The notes under the pieces are model-generated. The model was not told the origin of the DNA, did not search any database, and worked only from the letters and a program-made list of their open reading frames with translations. The translations under genes were made by a program, and so were the position numbers. A stretch of 64,000 nt of DNA from Lysobacter capsici. Lineage in GTDB: Bacteria; Pseudomonadota; Gammaproteobacteria; Xanthomonadales; Xanthomonadaceae. The DNA lies in the NCBI RefSeq assembly GCF_018732085.1, contig NZ_CP076103.1, positions 1,364,001 to 1,428,000 on the forward strand. Reading direction: 5' to 3'. Of this stretch, positions 13,401 to 18,888 are shown piece by piece. How positions within the stretch are numbered: the first letter of the stretch is position 1; each line of letters opens with the position of its first letter.

Positions 13401-16400
13401 GCCGGCTGATGTATCAAGAGACGCGGCAGCGCAACACCAGCCAGCCCGATTGGGTCCGCTTCGCCGGCGGCGACCAAATTACCAACCTCGGCGTGCTGGA
13501 GCTCGAGAGCAACGCCGATTACCGCCTTCCCGCCGACGGCTCGGTCACGTCCGGCTACGACGCGGCGGGTCGCCTGATGCGCTACAGCATTTCCGGCAAG
13601 GGTTACATCCACACCTACACCAGCACCTACGTGGGTTGGGAAAGCTACCTGCAGGGCAGCGTCACCGGCACCAGCAGCGACAACAACTACCGCACCACCA
13701 CCAACACCCTGAGCTACGACGCGTTCGGCCGGCTGATGTCGCAGCGCGAAGTCACGCCGCTCAAGAACGGTTCGATCGACGACCGCATGCGCTATTACGG
13801 CTACAACGGCGACGGCAGCGTGCAGACGCGTCGTGAGGGGTCGCTCAGCAACAACGTATTCACCCAGAACGGCGAATTCGGCCCGGGCAACTACCTGCTG
13901 GTGCATGCCGGCGGGCAGCAGCAAGCCGAACTGAAGCAGGGCTTCGCGATAGCGCGGGCCGATCAGACGCTGTACTACACCGATCAGATTCAGAGCCTGA
14001 GCGGTCGCGGCAACTACGAAGCCGGCGGCGGCAACCTGGTATCCGCGGTGCCCGGCGAAACCCTGCGCGAAATGGCCAAGCGCGTCTACGGCAGCGACCA
14101 GATGTGGTACGTGCTCGCCAACGCCAACGGCCTGGGCAACCCCGATCAGGAACTGGCGGCGGGCACGCAGCTGATTGCGCCGAATGCGACGGTGAGCGGC
14201 AACGACGCGAATACGTTCAAGCCGTACAACCCGGCGGATGCGATCGGGTCGACTACGCCGAGCCTTCCGTATATTCCGCCGCCGCCGAAGGGCCATTGCG
14301 GCGCAGTAGGCATGATCCTCGCAGTTGTCGCGATGATTGTCGTTGCGATTGTTGCGCCATACATTGCGCCCGTCGTGCAAGGTTTTTTGGGCACTGGCGC
14401 ATTGGCGGCCGGCGTAACGATGGGTTTGGCAGTGGCGGCGGGAAGTGCTGTCAGCCAAGGTATCGGCAGTGTCATGGGGGTGAGTTCCTTTAGCTGGAGG
14501 CAAGTAGCTGCCGATGGAATAACCGCGGGCATAACAGCGGGTGTCGGCTCCTATTTGCAGACTCTTCCAGCGCTGTCCAAAATAAATAGCGCGGGCCGGA
14601 TGGTAAATACCGGACTGGGGCGCGTCGCGAGCGGAGTGTTGAACTATGGCGCTTCAGTTGTAGGCAAAGCAGTCACCGGGCAGAGCACTGACTTCTCCTG
14701 GAAGAACATCGCTGCAACGGCAATCACCGCTTACGTGACCGAGCCTGTTTTGCAGCGCACTCCTCAAATTCGAGGCAGAGGAGCCATCAAAGGAATACTC
14801 AACCAGACTGCCAGAGGGTTTGCGGATTCGGCGGTGCAAGCGACCACGCAACGCCTGATGGGCGAGGGCAAGCAGGATTGGGGGCGGATGCTCGTAGACG
14901 CGTTTGGGAACGCGTTGGCGAACGCTGCGGTCACCGGGATGATCAACTCCTACAAGCGCGGCGTTGGTCAGGATCAGGCCAAATCGTTCCTTGAGCGCTA
15001 TCCATACGCAACAGCTGCCTCGGATGGCTCGACGAATAGGCTAGGGCCGCCGGACATCATGTCGACAGACGGTGCGCGCTTGGAAATCATGGAGGTCGAT
15101 GGGCCTCTTGCTAAAACAGCCGAAGACTTGGCTATGTTCGGTCAGATGCAGCATGAGATCGATCAGATCCGGGCTGCAGGTGAGGATGTATCTAGCTATG
15201 AGGCGCGCCTTGATGCCCTTATGGGAGCAAGCAAAGCTGATCGCGTAGCCAAACTCAATGCGCTGTTCGATCAGCCACTTGGCCCGAACATAAGTTACGA
15301 GGAGCTCGCCGCCTTAGAGAAAGATTATGCTCCGATATTCAATGGCCAGTTGGATGAATCGATACCGAAGCTTGAAACAATAACGGTAACGGCGCCGCCA
15401 AACCCCACATATCTCGGGATATCTGCGCCGTGGGTGAACGCTTACAGCGACAACCGATCCGCTGCGCCTGTGATGGTGACCGCTCCCCAGGCCGTAAGCA
15501 CCTTTGGCTTAAGTAATACAATCCAGGATCAGCAATTCGGCAAAGATTTCTATACAAAGTGGAATGCGATCGCTGAGTCCAGTCCTTACTTGAGCGAGTC
15601 GATCGGTGTACAGAGCGCGCCGACTACGTTGCGCGATGTGATGGAGAAAGTTGTTGCTCTCAGGGCGGCCACTAAAGGTGCGCTGCAAGTAGTCAACAAC
15701 GCGGCTAGTGTCGCAGTCACCGTGAGTGAATTCAGCACCAACCGCGTTCAATTGACGAATACGATACTCATCAACCCGAATCCAACACACACTAGGCCGG
15801 CGGTGACTGCCATCATGAGCGCTGGCCGAGTGTCGGAAATTCAGGCAGGAACCTCGGTCCGGATCAATGTGAGCGAGTTGAACACGAGCCAAGGCCGAAT
15901 GACCAACACGGTGTATGTCAATCCGAACGCCACTGGTAACAGACCGGTTGTCACCGGGATCATGAGTAATGGCAAAGTGTCTCCTCTAAGACCGGCAGTA
16001 ATTACGACGGCGACGGCGACTATCGCCAATGCCAAGCTGCCTCTTGGAACCATTGCTCGCATGGGGCTCGTAGAGGGCGCTAAGAGTGCTCCGTTGCTGT
16101 CAGTCCTGGGTACCGGACTGCAATATGGCCTGGCCAATTACTACGGTAACGATAAAGGTGTTAAAGGTGTTAATGAAGGCGGTGACACGGTTCGTGACTT
16201 TGCGGCGGATGCCTACCTGGATCTCAATAAGGCTATAGTTTCTGGTGCGACCGGCGCCGCTGCCGGAGCATTTATTGGCTCCATGGTTCCTGGGTTCGGA
16301 ACCGCGATCGGCTTTGGTGTGGGGTTCGGTGTAGGTATCCTGACCAGCGTCGCCATTGAAAAGGGATATACCTGGGCGGGCAGTCGAGATGCATATAAGG

Positions 16401-16408
16401 GCCGATGA
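1499..16408 (+). CDS. Giant RHS/YD-repeat protein with cadherin-like, LysM and membrane-tip regions
   Basis: About 4,969 residues, far above the roughly 1,400-2,500 usual for Rhs/WapA proteins. Dozens of YD repeats (YDAxGR type) fill residues about 180-3130 and would form an RHS shell that encloses a C-terminal effector. A Gly/Pro linker sits near 757-784. Six tandem cadherin-like/putative Ig domains (each with DADGDP or similar) occupy about 3140-3745. More YD repeats cover about 3818-4120, then a LysM-like domain (about 4181-4230) and hydrophobic segments (about 4270-4324). The last 600 residues are less GC-rich than the shell, as expected of an exchangeable toxin tip. They contain two copies of a 49-residue unit (4737 and 4786) and a Gly-zipper hydrophobic tail (about 4912-4954). 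No signal peptide, PAAR domain or canonical DPxG core-end motif was seen. ATG 1499 (GGGAG, 8-nt spacing) is preferred over GTG 1442. Toxin activity is inferred. Confidence 0.9.
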   Translation: MAAVISGNGLGLFNSSASQIGMGLGGGARLGQGQDNQFVNVATGNLLLQSQDDQVLSRGMLVGFNRTYNSRGQLAQVGADAWVTGFERRVELLSGSLNSAGSVMRRHTGDGSYQDFTYAGNATYVSTTGDGAHDSLSWDAATSAWTYTEGSTRQQERYADHASATLKGRLTQLRNPLSDGAQPQVWDVLYDANGRIAEITPQAQDAYGGRLVFTYDANGRLASMASDPYSDGRALAGGRAWYSYDSAGRLASVIVDLTPRGTQPDSSGSAPDHDQWTAAAGSNDGYLFKTTYSYTDATSLLISRVEQSDGTVTSYTYDAQNRIKSVTRGDTNTNDGDGLGQTLSFSYDSATTTSVSDSSGRTWTYVYDAAGQLTEVRQPAVDGLRETTTYTYDAAGNVTRVSTKYGGLVQAQTDYAYDANGNLTWQWERVQSGSSTSARAVQRTYTANNQLASETVFTGLDADGPGAGQPSGGLTTNYLYDAQGRLRFVVNAAGEVSEQEYHTSGLGIGQLSRQRQYLGDSYGGAYTLAGLEAWATTARKANSILTTYSYPAAQGRTQRVFASVDAAGEGIETDALIYEGYRYDERGRLLLKNRTSAEGAFQTIYAYDGLGRLVSERVVEKGVTIQSRTWVYQDSQGLSHTIIEGGVVGDNDPSNDRIRSEQRDAAGRLIYVKESAVSGTSGGVRESRNYYDSTGRLRASENSGGARTYFFYDAEGQLSGQVDETGAVTEFVRDPLGRITQTKRYATRVNPASWQDGGSGEPGGPGDTGPGNPGGGTSGSTGPQSLGLFRPGAMIAGIYVYDLIEDARPATSADDRGTSTSYDALGRVVTQTDAEGAITTYSYDGANRLLHTRTTDAAGTAATARVTRYFYDAQGRQTGRLDAEGYLTEYSYDLAGRRIRSVAYATVTAAAQQANGGLNDLRPASSGNDQTTRWFYDGRGNLVATLDAEGYLTEYVHDTKHLQRASKAYALKLGGLSGNESLATLRASAAAGGVRETRISYDSAGRVIAEQNPEGTVTRYTYDAQGNPIRSEVAADTTEVREGRMRYNVFGELIGELHGEGAARVLPGMTEAQLDALYAQYGVRHSYNSLGQRSESIDAAGNKTWYFYDASGRPTFTVKGVASASGVANAQGEVVETRYNAFGEAIETTAYTGRITLATAGSRDSVASAITTLAYVAGSDSRRSVSYNHRGQVVGSVDAENAATRYTYNAFGERIREISAFGSPAALTVETDYDRRGLATARREGVGSAVARAQGWTYDAFGRVTTAVDARGIATTYSYDRLGRQLTARQTVLNREEVVSTSYDAYGRVLSVTDAMGRTTTSAYDTANRTTTVTTPEGVSVTTTFNRHGQQVNVATPLPGGTVANTSYLYDRDGNLKSTTDALGRADSNEYDARGLLSATVDRTGRRVELRYDAVGRLLQRIEDPAGLALTTTYRYDGQGRQSEVTDASGRKTAYSYDREGRLTQVALDPAGLNLRTAYTYDALGRQITVTEGAGTAQARTIQYDYDALGRRTAERLDPSGLNLITSYAYDANDNVVRRTDATGNVTRFYYDEADRMIYTVDPLGVMTRNWRDVNGRVVATRTFIIATDASTLTDTTTIAQLDGRLAWGSTDPGSYTVYDRDGRARLVLSTIGTIQEFTYDAAGRVSVIRNYAALWPDFGTTMLNKLFAGTAQLSDFNLDALRNDTATDRVRDLVTYQVFTTLGELRTTVDNAGTVISYVYDAAGRQTVHKRYAHAAQLNPTLRAKLVAGTASPQDVVDVVAVFNETDLVTYTSYDGAGRARYTVDGNGSVVEILYDSAGRPVGTRAYATAIVVNTDATFKSKLIAGDPAAMGMVRDRVAAIANDARDLRSYQVYDSAGRIAATIDGAGYVSTRSYDAAGRVVQERRHAQAATIAAPLLAKLVAGTASVADIAAVTPVNNAADAVVRHIYDAAGRERYTLVQNSASTYLVSERRYDGAGRVTAQYQYAVPIALGPVATPADVGTALNAAGAYATADRYRSTQYVFDAAGRVRFTVDDLGAVNEQRFDGAGRVVETRRYGGYISISTPMNDAAVAAAVAAIAEVRTTTTTYDAMGRVLRVTDALNQYEEYTYNPLSQVTALRNKNGHVWNYEYDAAGRRTAEISPDVWIANVDAAGTQSYGVRRVVTRTEYDALGNVTRRLEDADGARPRITRYEYDNRGNQIRTIFPDAGKIDPDSKQLVVSGIQPTIEITYDALGRAVAQKDVRGNYSYKIYDNLGRLAYDVDQENYVTAYSYDGFGQQTNLRRHAQALNIGALAGWTPGQPLSMAQMQAAAATSASDRTIATRYDQRGLAVQIEQAQIAYYTSTGAAATGSPTVRIEYDGFGNKVKESILLEGTAGQADARWADTYTYYDLVGRVTMTVDAEGYVTRARYNATGEVVESIEYAKAVWTGGLSTAAPPALPSAGDEISGYDRITRLGFDALGRKISESVVRHFQRNDGSSGVRDVVTQFRYDGADRVTQIINDAGTTSTEYDALGHAVSVTEPTRKVINDGTFGILAQNTGYDLNHPNVYADASPYTGMIYDAFGNLVLTRRFASGKNAAGQVVEDANKDQIERVRYDWQGRAVATSATNGDTAYTDYDAADNVSHRWYVLSGTQASRDVRVHTWYSYDKAGRQTGVGQTRDLINGGGSSTDLSEAVVYNAFGEIVQKTYAGLQGSLNYAYDAAGRLITSNENFGARNFGYNLAGHQVREPHVVVISDGQTGGGRQSVDATTFNTTDRLGRTTATRLPSNTTDPNATLSVQQRLDRWGNVLEVIDARGYQTNYRYNESNQVTRDERPLVEVVSDTGQSSWLRPINYWFYDALGRLIGTRDANGNTRTNQYDAVGRMVSSKDALGQATLFAYDALGNQRITQNPLGYLTYKDYDALGRLVEIGDYLANGAGGRTRTALQRYWLNQNGDRIVVTDALNKQALYDFDSRHLLLRSQTAAGVVTGYAYDVQGRKILETNARSGSSTLTDRDGESVRVDELSWNYDVYGRLIDHNNLSGRDFDYAYDPITGQLTAESQSGGPAAYSYRFTTYYADGRVKALHENGAAPTYRYEYDAAGNRTVEEVNTTDGGGLAVRTVTRTWYDSQNRIARVVQDDLASGKRVFDMSYSYDAVGNRRRVKAAAAYGPDAGGIEVTNNAPTVTQAPAPRSLRRGMTSQFTLLFSDIFRDAEQDPLTLQITLADGSALPAWLSVQRDASTGRITFTANPPANLPDQALTIRLTAYETHQPTKQIATSFSLSVSANARPQRHNDAVETIRIKTGQAWNKDLLATDLFYDLDVGDRLRLSLDNPGAVPAWMSLDANNPGALRLSGVAQTGTYTFTVRATDEMGGAEIKTVQIIVAPNNAPGGPAPLPPKTAMVGRDFNWSLGVSAAFSDADGDPLEIVASGLPAWMTFQRVRIQGRDEIRLIGRVPDSAVGGTNYTIAFTATDPEGASRTTTLSVTLRSGNSNPTAPASIYPPPAVIGHYYWYQLPAFTDADGDAMTYGVVPYAVANLPPGLSFDAATRTISGTLTQASSEPLNVIYIATDEYGGRTATSFVLHTRGNAAPVASSIPNQSAGVGVNWSYSLPPFSDANYDPVSYTATGLPPGLWLNANAQIVGTPSTAGSYGVTVVGTDPYGASASTYFVITVNAAPPPNRAPQINPARPIPGGEFYSTNRWLVERQDMSFPGDIFIDPDGNPLTYSFVELPGWLSYSYSPQYGHILGGYPPGQTITERIIMRAQDPSGAYVDLTFYVHTTYDHYDPGNPTDPTSLPNPVSVVAADANTFEMGASVLAESGAETSSEQLQSPAANTMSATAAAASAGPVPTQVKEFWYTYDAENRIKINNGQMVNGQIQLVSYGEDSYELVYDAGGRAVTRINLRPSGGPGVYNLWLERFDFDLRGNRTVEYWEQVIGPPETRENGVRKVLTYDANNRLTGTRSYFGASEFWDHTSGDTENDEFYQRFYYGGWLMSSEDYLYDADGRLMYQETRQRNTSQPDWVRFAGGDQITNLGVLELESNADYRLPADGSVTSGYDAAGRLMRYSISGKGYIHTYTSTYVGWESYLQGSVTGTSSDNNYRTTTNTLSYDAFGRLMSQREVTPLKNGSIDDRMRYYGYNGDGSVQTRREGSLSNNVFTQNGEFGPGNYLLVHAGGQQQAELKQGFAIARADQTLYYTDQIQSLSGRGNYEAGGGNLVSAVPGETLREMAKRVYGSDQMWYVLANANGLGNPDQELAAGTQLIAPNATVSGNDANTFKPYNPADAIGSTTPSLPYIPPPPKGHCGAVGMILAVVAMIVVAIVAPYIAPVVQGFLGTGALAAGVTMGLAVAAGSAVSQGIGSVMGVSSFSWRQVAADGITAGITAGVGSYLQTLPALSKINSAGRMVNTGLGRVASGVLNYGASVVGKAVTGQSTDFSWKNIAATAITAYVTEPVLQRTPQIRGRGAIKGILNQTARGFADSAVQATTQRLMGEGKQDWGRMLVDAFGNALANAAVTGMINSYKRGVGQDQAKSFLERYPYATAASDGSTNRLGPPDIMSTDGARLEIMEVDGPLAKTAEDLAMFGQMQHEIDQIRAAGEDVSSYEARLDALMGASKADRVAKLNALFDQPLGPNISYEELAALEKDYAPIFNGQLDESIPKLETITVTAPPNPTYLGISAPWVNAYSDNRSAAPVMVTAPQAVSTFGLSNTIQDQQFGKDFYTKWNAIAESSPYLSESIGVQSAPTTLRDVMEKVVALRAATKGALQVVNNAASVAVTVSEFSTNRVQLTNTILINPNPTHTRPAVTAIMSAGRVSEIQAGTSVRINVSELNTSQGRMTNTVYVNPNATGNRPVVTGIMSNGKVSPLRPAVITTATATIANAKLPLGTIARMGLVEGAKSAPLLSVLGTGLQYGLANYYGNDKGVKGVNEGGDTVRDFAADAYLDLNKAIVSGATGAAAGAFIGSMVPGFGTAIGFGVGFGVGILTSVAIEKGYTWAGSRDAYKGR

Positions 16409-16961
16409 ATACTCCTTTTCCGAGAAGCTGCCTTATCAGATTATTTTGATCGGGCTGATTCTGGCTCTTTCTATGGTGGTTGCATTGACTGATCCCGTGA
16501 CGCCGCGGGCCACCGAATGGTTCTTCATTGCAGCCTTCGGTGTTTTATTTTCTGTTTTTATAGGTTGGCGGCTTTTGAAACTTCGCAAGGACACGCTGAC
16601 ATGGTGCAAATGGGGAATCTCAACGCTTTACGCGGCGATTGCGCTCTTTTATGCAGCGATTTTTATCTTGGCATGCGTAGATAGCGGTGTGTTCAGGGGG
16701 CTTGCGTCCTTGGGGCTTGTTCTAATCGGGCTGACACTGGTCGGATTGACAGCAAGATTGAAACCACAATGGGAGCGGTACGTGTATCCAATGGTCACAA
16801 CACTTCTCGTGAGCGGCGGTGCTTTGCTGTCCAAAGCAGGAGGCGACGGGACTTTCTTGGCTTTTGTTGTCGGGCCGCTTATTGGCGTTCCTTCGATCTT
16901 GCTGGCCGTGGTGGCATGGAAGGATGGCAACAAAGAAGCGGCAGCTCATATGGGCGATTAG
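16389..16961 (+). CDS. Six-helix membrane protein, putative immunity protein of the RHS tip
   Basis: A 190-residue protein with six hydrophobic stretches (for example IILIGLILALSMVVAL, WFFIAAFGVLFSVFIGW and FVVGPLIGVPSILLAVVAW), so probably an inner-membrane protein. The ATG at 16389 overlaps the last 20 bases of the RHS gene, so the two are translationally linked. That arrangement is typical of an effector and its immunity gene. The alternative TTG start at 16356 lies deeper inside the RHS gene and is less likely. Its lower GC content matches the RHS tip, suggesting they travelled together. I do not recognise a named family; the immunity role is inferred from position, size and topology. A membrane-embedded immunity protein would suit a toxin that acts on the inner membrane. 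Confidence 0.7.
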   Translation: MHIRADEYSFSEKLPYQIILIGLILALSMVVALTDPVTPRATEWFFIAAFGVLFSVFIGWRLLKLRKDTLTWCKWGISTLYAAIALFYAAIFILACVDSGVFRGLASLGLVLIGLTLVGLTARLKPQWERYVYPMVTTLLVSGGALLSKAGGDGTFLAFVVGPLIGVPSILLAVVAWKDGNKEAAAHMGD

Positions 16962-16985
16962 AAGCATGGGTCTAGGAGGAGTAAA

Positions 16986-17033
16986 GAGGGGTCAGAGTGG
17001 ACTTTTCTTAGAAAGTGCACTCTGACCCCTATT
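16986..17033. repeat. Inverted GGGGTCAGAGTG repeat
   Basis: AGGGGTCAGAGTGGACTTTT is followed at 17015-17033 by its near-perfect reverse complement (AAAGTGCACTCTGACCCCT), giving a hairpin with arms of about 19 bases. A third, single copy lies at 17847-17870. The EndoU remnant begins about ten bases after the hairpin, so the repeat probably marks a rearrangement breakpoint. Similar GGGGTCAGAGTGCAC elements are dispersed in related genomes; a link to REP-type transposases is my recollection, not something seen here. Confidence 0.75.
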
Positions 17034-17043
17034 TTGAACTTGA

Positions 17044-17331
17044 GTTGTTCCTGGCTCAAAGTCGCCTGAAAATGCGTTGGGTGTCTATGAGGGGACAGTT
17101 GAGCTCGAAGTTGCGCCTAACGTCTGGCAGCTCAAGGGTGGCAGCGGACGATCCAGTTTTTTCCCAACAAGCTGGTCGCGTAACGAGGTGATGTACGAAT
17201 CTGTCCAAGGGTTCAGGACCAGGCAGTATCTCAACCCAAACTCACCATCCGCCTGGAGTTCGATCACGCCTAGTGGCGTGATGGTCAGGGGATATGATTC
17301 GCCTAAGCTAACTATCTACCCGGTGCGTTAA
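17044..17331 (+). pseudogene. Truncated EndoU-family nuclease toxin C-terminus (orphan RHS/CDI tip)
   Basis: The frame is open from 17044, after a TGA at 17041, and encodes about 95 residues. They read like the C-terminal half of the bacterial EndoU RNase domain: GVYEGTVEL, then SSFFPTSWSRNEV, then TPSGVMVRGY and a terminal TIYPVR. The family normally has a catalytic histidine pair upstream of this part. Those residues are absent, and there is no convincing start codon or ribosome binding site (only TTG at 17077). I read this as the 3' remnant of an older RHS or CDI toxin tip left behind when the present tip was installed. The fragment ends three bases before the next gene, as toxin and immunity genes usually do. 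Family assignment is from memory of the motif pattern. Confidence 0.68.
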
Positions 17332-17333
17332 CC

Positions 17334-17744
17334 ATGCAGAAGATATTTCGAGCTTTCATCGGCCCTACTGGGTTCCGAACCGCCCGCGTTTACGAGGGTG
17401 GGGGCGAGTCCAGTCACTATGGAGCTTTCGTGTGTGACGCGCTCGAGAGCGACCTTCAAAGCGCCGAATCGTGCCAGGAGCACCTGGGTCATGTGATGGC
17501 TGTTTTGAGAGGCGAGCTTGATGCGCTCGATTTCTCCGGCAATGCTTATTTGATAGAAGTGGATAGGGCTGCCGTTACTTTTTCGAATCAATTGACTGAG
17601 GACAAAGGCGGAGAGATTTCGACATATGAATACTTGTCCATTCTCGGGTTTTGGCTGAAATTTTTCGAGTCAGGCATGGAGCCCGTTGAGGGCGTAATTG
17701 CTGAAAACATTGAAGATGCGCTTGTGTTGACGGTTCGCGAATGA
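17334..17744 (+). CDS. Small acidic protein, putative immunity protein of the EndoU remnant
   Basis: A 136-residue soluble, acidic protein (many Asp/Glu, no signal peptide or membrane helix) that begins MQKIFRAFIGPTGF. It starts two bases after the stop codon of the EndoU remnant, the usual place for a cognate immunity gene. I do not recognise a family. It is intact although its toxin partner is broken, the expected pattern for orphan immunity genes that may still protect against siblings carrying the full toxin. There is no strong ribosome binding site before the ATG, so it may once have relied on translational coupling. The role is inferred from context only. Confidence 0.62.
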   Translation: MQKIFRAFIGPTGFRTARVYEGGGESSHYGAFVCDALESDLQSAESCQEHLGHVMAVLRGELDALDFSGNAYLIEVDRAAVTFSNQLTEDKGGEISTYEYLSILGFWLKFFESGMEPVEGVIAENIEDALVLTVRE

Positions 17745-17846
17745 CGGCCGCAAAGCGGTTCATTCTGTATCAGTGGCGGATCCGTGATCGCGATCTGCAC
17801 GGGTGCGTCTCTTCTTGATGCCGTAGTTTGGAAGCAGGTAGAAGCA

Positions 17847-17870
17847 GGGGTCAGAGTGCATTTTCTTGAA
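17847..17870 (+). repeat. Single GGGGTCAGAGTGCA repeat copy
   Basis: GCAGGGGTCAGAGTGCATTT repeats the arm of the inverted element at 16986-17033, in the same orientation as its left arm. Together the copies flank the EndoU remnant and its putative immunity gene. Confidence 0.7.
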
Positions 17871-17989
17871 TGATGAGGGAAATAGATTAGGCCGATCAGT
17901 TCGTGGGACTGGCCGTCGAGGCGCTGCCCGAGCTGAATTCGGTAGTTGATAAGTGCGCCGTTGGTTCTGAAGCCCGATGTTCGCCACGC

Positions 17990-18260
17990 GATGCCTTGAT
18001 GCCCAAGCGCAAGCCTTTGAACTGCGCGCGCAACGGTTTCAGCCCGGGCGCAAGGCTCTGATGCTTGCGATTGCAAGGCGAATGGCGTCGCGCGCGAGGT
18101 CCGCTAGGCCGGTCGCAAGGCAAATCGGCCGGCGCCCGGGGTTTGGGGCTTGCGCGCAAGGTTCCGAGGGTTGCGATCGCAAGGCGTCGGGAGTCGCGCG
18201 CAAGCCTTTGAGGCTTGCGGTTGGGATTCGCAGGCTTGCGGTTCGGGCGTGGCGCCTTGC
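17990..18260. repeat. Irregular cluster of CGCAAG/CTTGCG inverted motifs
   Basis: CGCAAG or its complement CTTGCG occurs repeatedly at irregular spacing, often as facing pairs. Examples are GCGCAAGGCTCTGATGCTTGCG and GCGCAAGCCTTTGAGGCTTGC, each able to fold into a short hairpin. The unit is degenerate. Function unknown. Confidence 0.55.
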
Positions 18261-18488
18261 CCGTGGAGCGCGGGACGCCGGCTTCGGGGACTGGACCTAT
18301 GCGTCGGGAGCGCGGAGGGTTTCGCCGCGACGAAAAGCACCTGCCAGTGGTTAGGAATGGCCGGGCGATGGCCCGCCGAGGGCCGCGCTTGGGCCGGATA
18401 CACCGGCGTTCGCAGTTCTGATTGATTCAAGCCACGCAAATATCGCCAAGGCCGCCGCCGGCCGGACGGCGGCCGAGGTCGAACGGGA

Positions 18489-18731
18489 TTACGCCGGGCG
18501 CATGGCGCTGAGGCTTCGGTCTATTTGTTCGGCCCACAGGCGGAAGACTTTGGCCAGGGCGCGGCGTCGCGATTGTTGGTGTTTGCGGATGCCCGGCGCC
18601 GGTGCGTCGGCGGGATCGATGGTGTGGGCGATGCGGACCAGTTCGTCGTGAAGGGTTTTCAATTCCACGAATGCATCGGCGGGCGACAGGATAGTTTCCG
18701 CGTGCGCAGCGGGCATGGTTTTTCGGGACAT
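18489..18731 (-). CDS. Small XAC0095-like protein
   Basis: An 80-residue protein. The segment LSPADAFVELKTLHDELVRIA fits the pattern of the short XAC0095-like proteins of Xanthomonadaceae (a P-x-DA motif followed by an amphipathic helix rich in Leu). GAGGA lies about nine bases before the ATG, which supports the start. The C-terminal half is basic (KHQQSRRRALAKVF). No function is known for the family. The gene stands alone between the repeat cluster and a membrane-protein gene on the same strand. The family assignment is tentative. Confidence 0.5.
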   Translation of the reverse strand: MSRKTMPAAHAETILSPADAFVELKTLHDELVRIAHTIDPADAPAPGIRKHQQSRRRALAKVFRLWAEQIDRSLSAMRPA

Positions 18732-18888
18732 GAGCGATATTCCTCTGCGTAGGTGCCACCGTTTTCGGAGTGGCTACTACCGTTGCTTGAGGAGTTTCTA
18801 CGCTCCGTGGCGAAGATTGCTACCGCCAAATCGCAGTGTCAACTGCCGGATGCGCAACGATATTGACCGTGTTGAAACTACGCAATCG

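Larger units (their letters stand above)
17745..18488. other. Gene-free, repeat-rich region after the RHS locus
   Basis: No convincing gene was found. It holds one GGGGTCAGAGTGCATTTTC copy (17847-17870) and a cluster of CGCAAG/CTTGCG hairpins (17990-18260, listed separately). Open frames across it on both strands are Arg/Ala-rich and look like GC-driven artefacts. Confidence 0.5.

Noticed and set aside
16986..17870. Complete insertion sequence carrying the EndoU fragment
   Set aside because: The repeats would suit a composite element, but there is no transposase and no target duplication, so only a repeat-bounded remnant is claimed.
17977..18354. 125-residue open frame in the CGCAAG repeat cluster
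   Set aside because: The translation follows the hairpin repeats and is Arg/Ala-rich, with competing frames on the other strand and no ribosome binding site.
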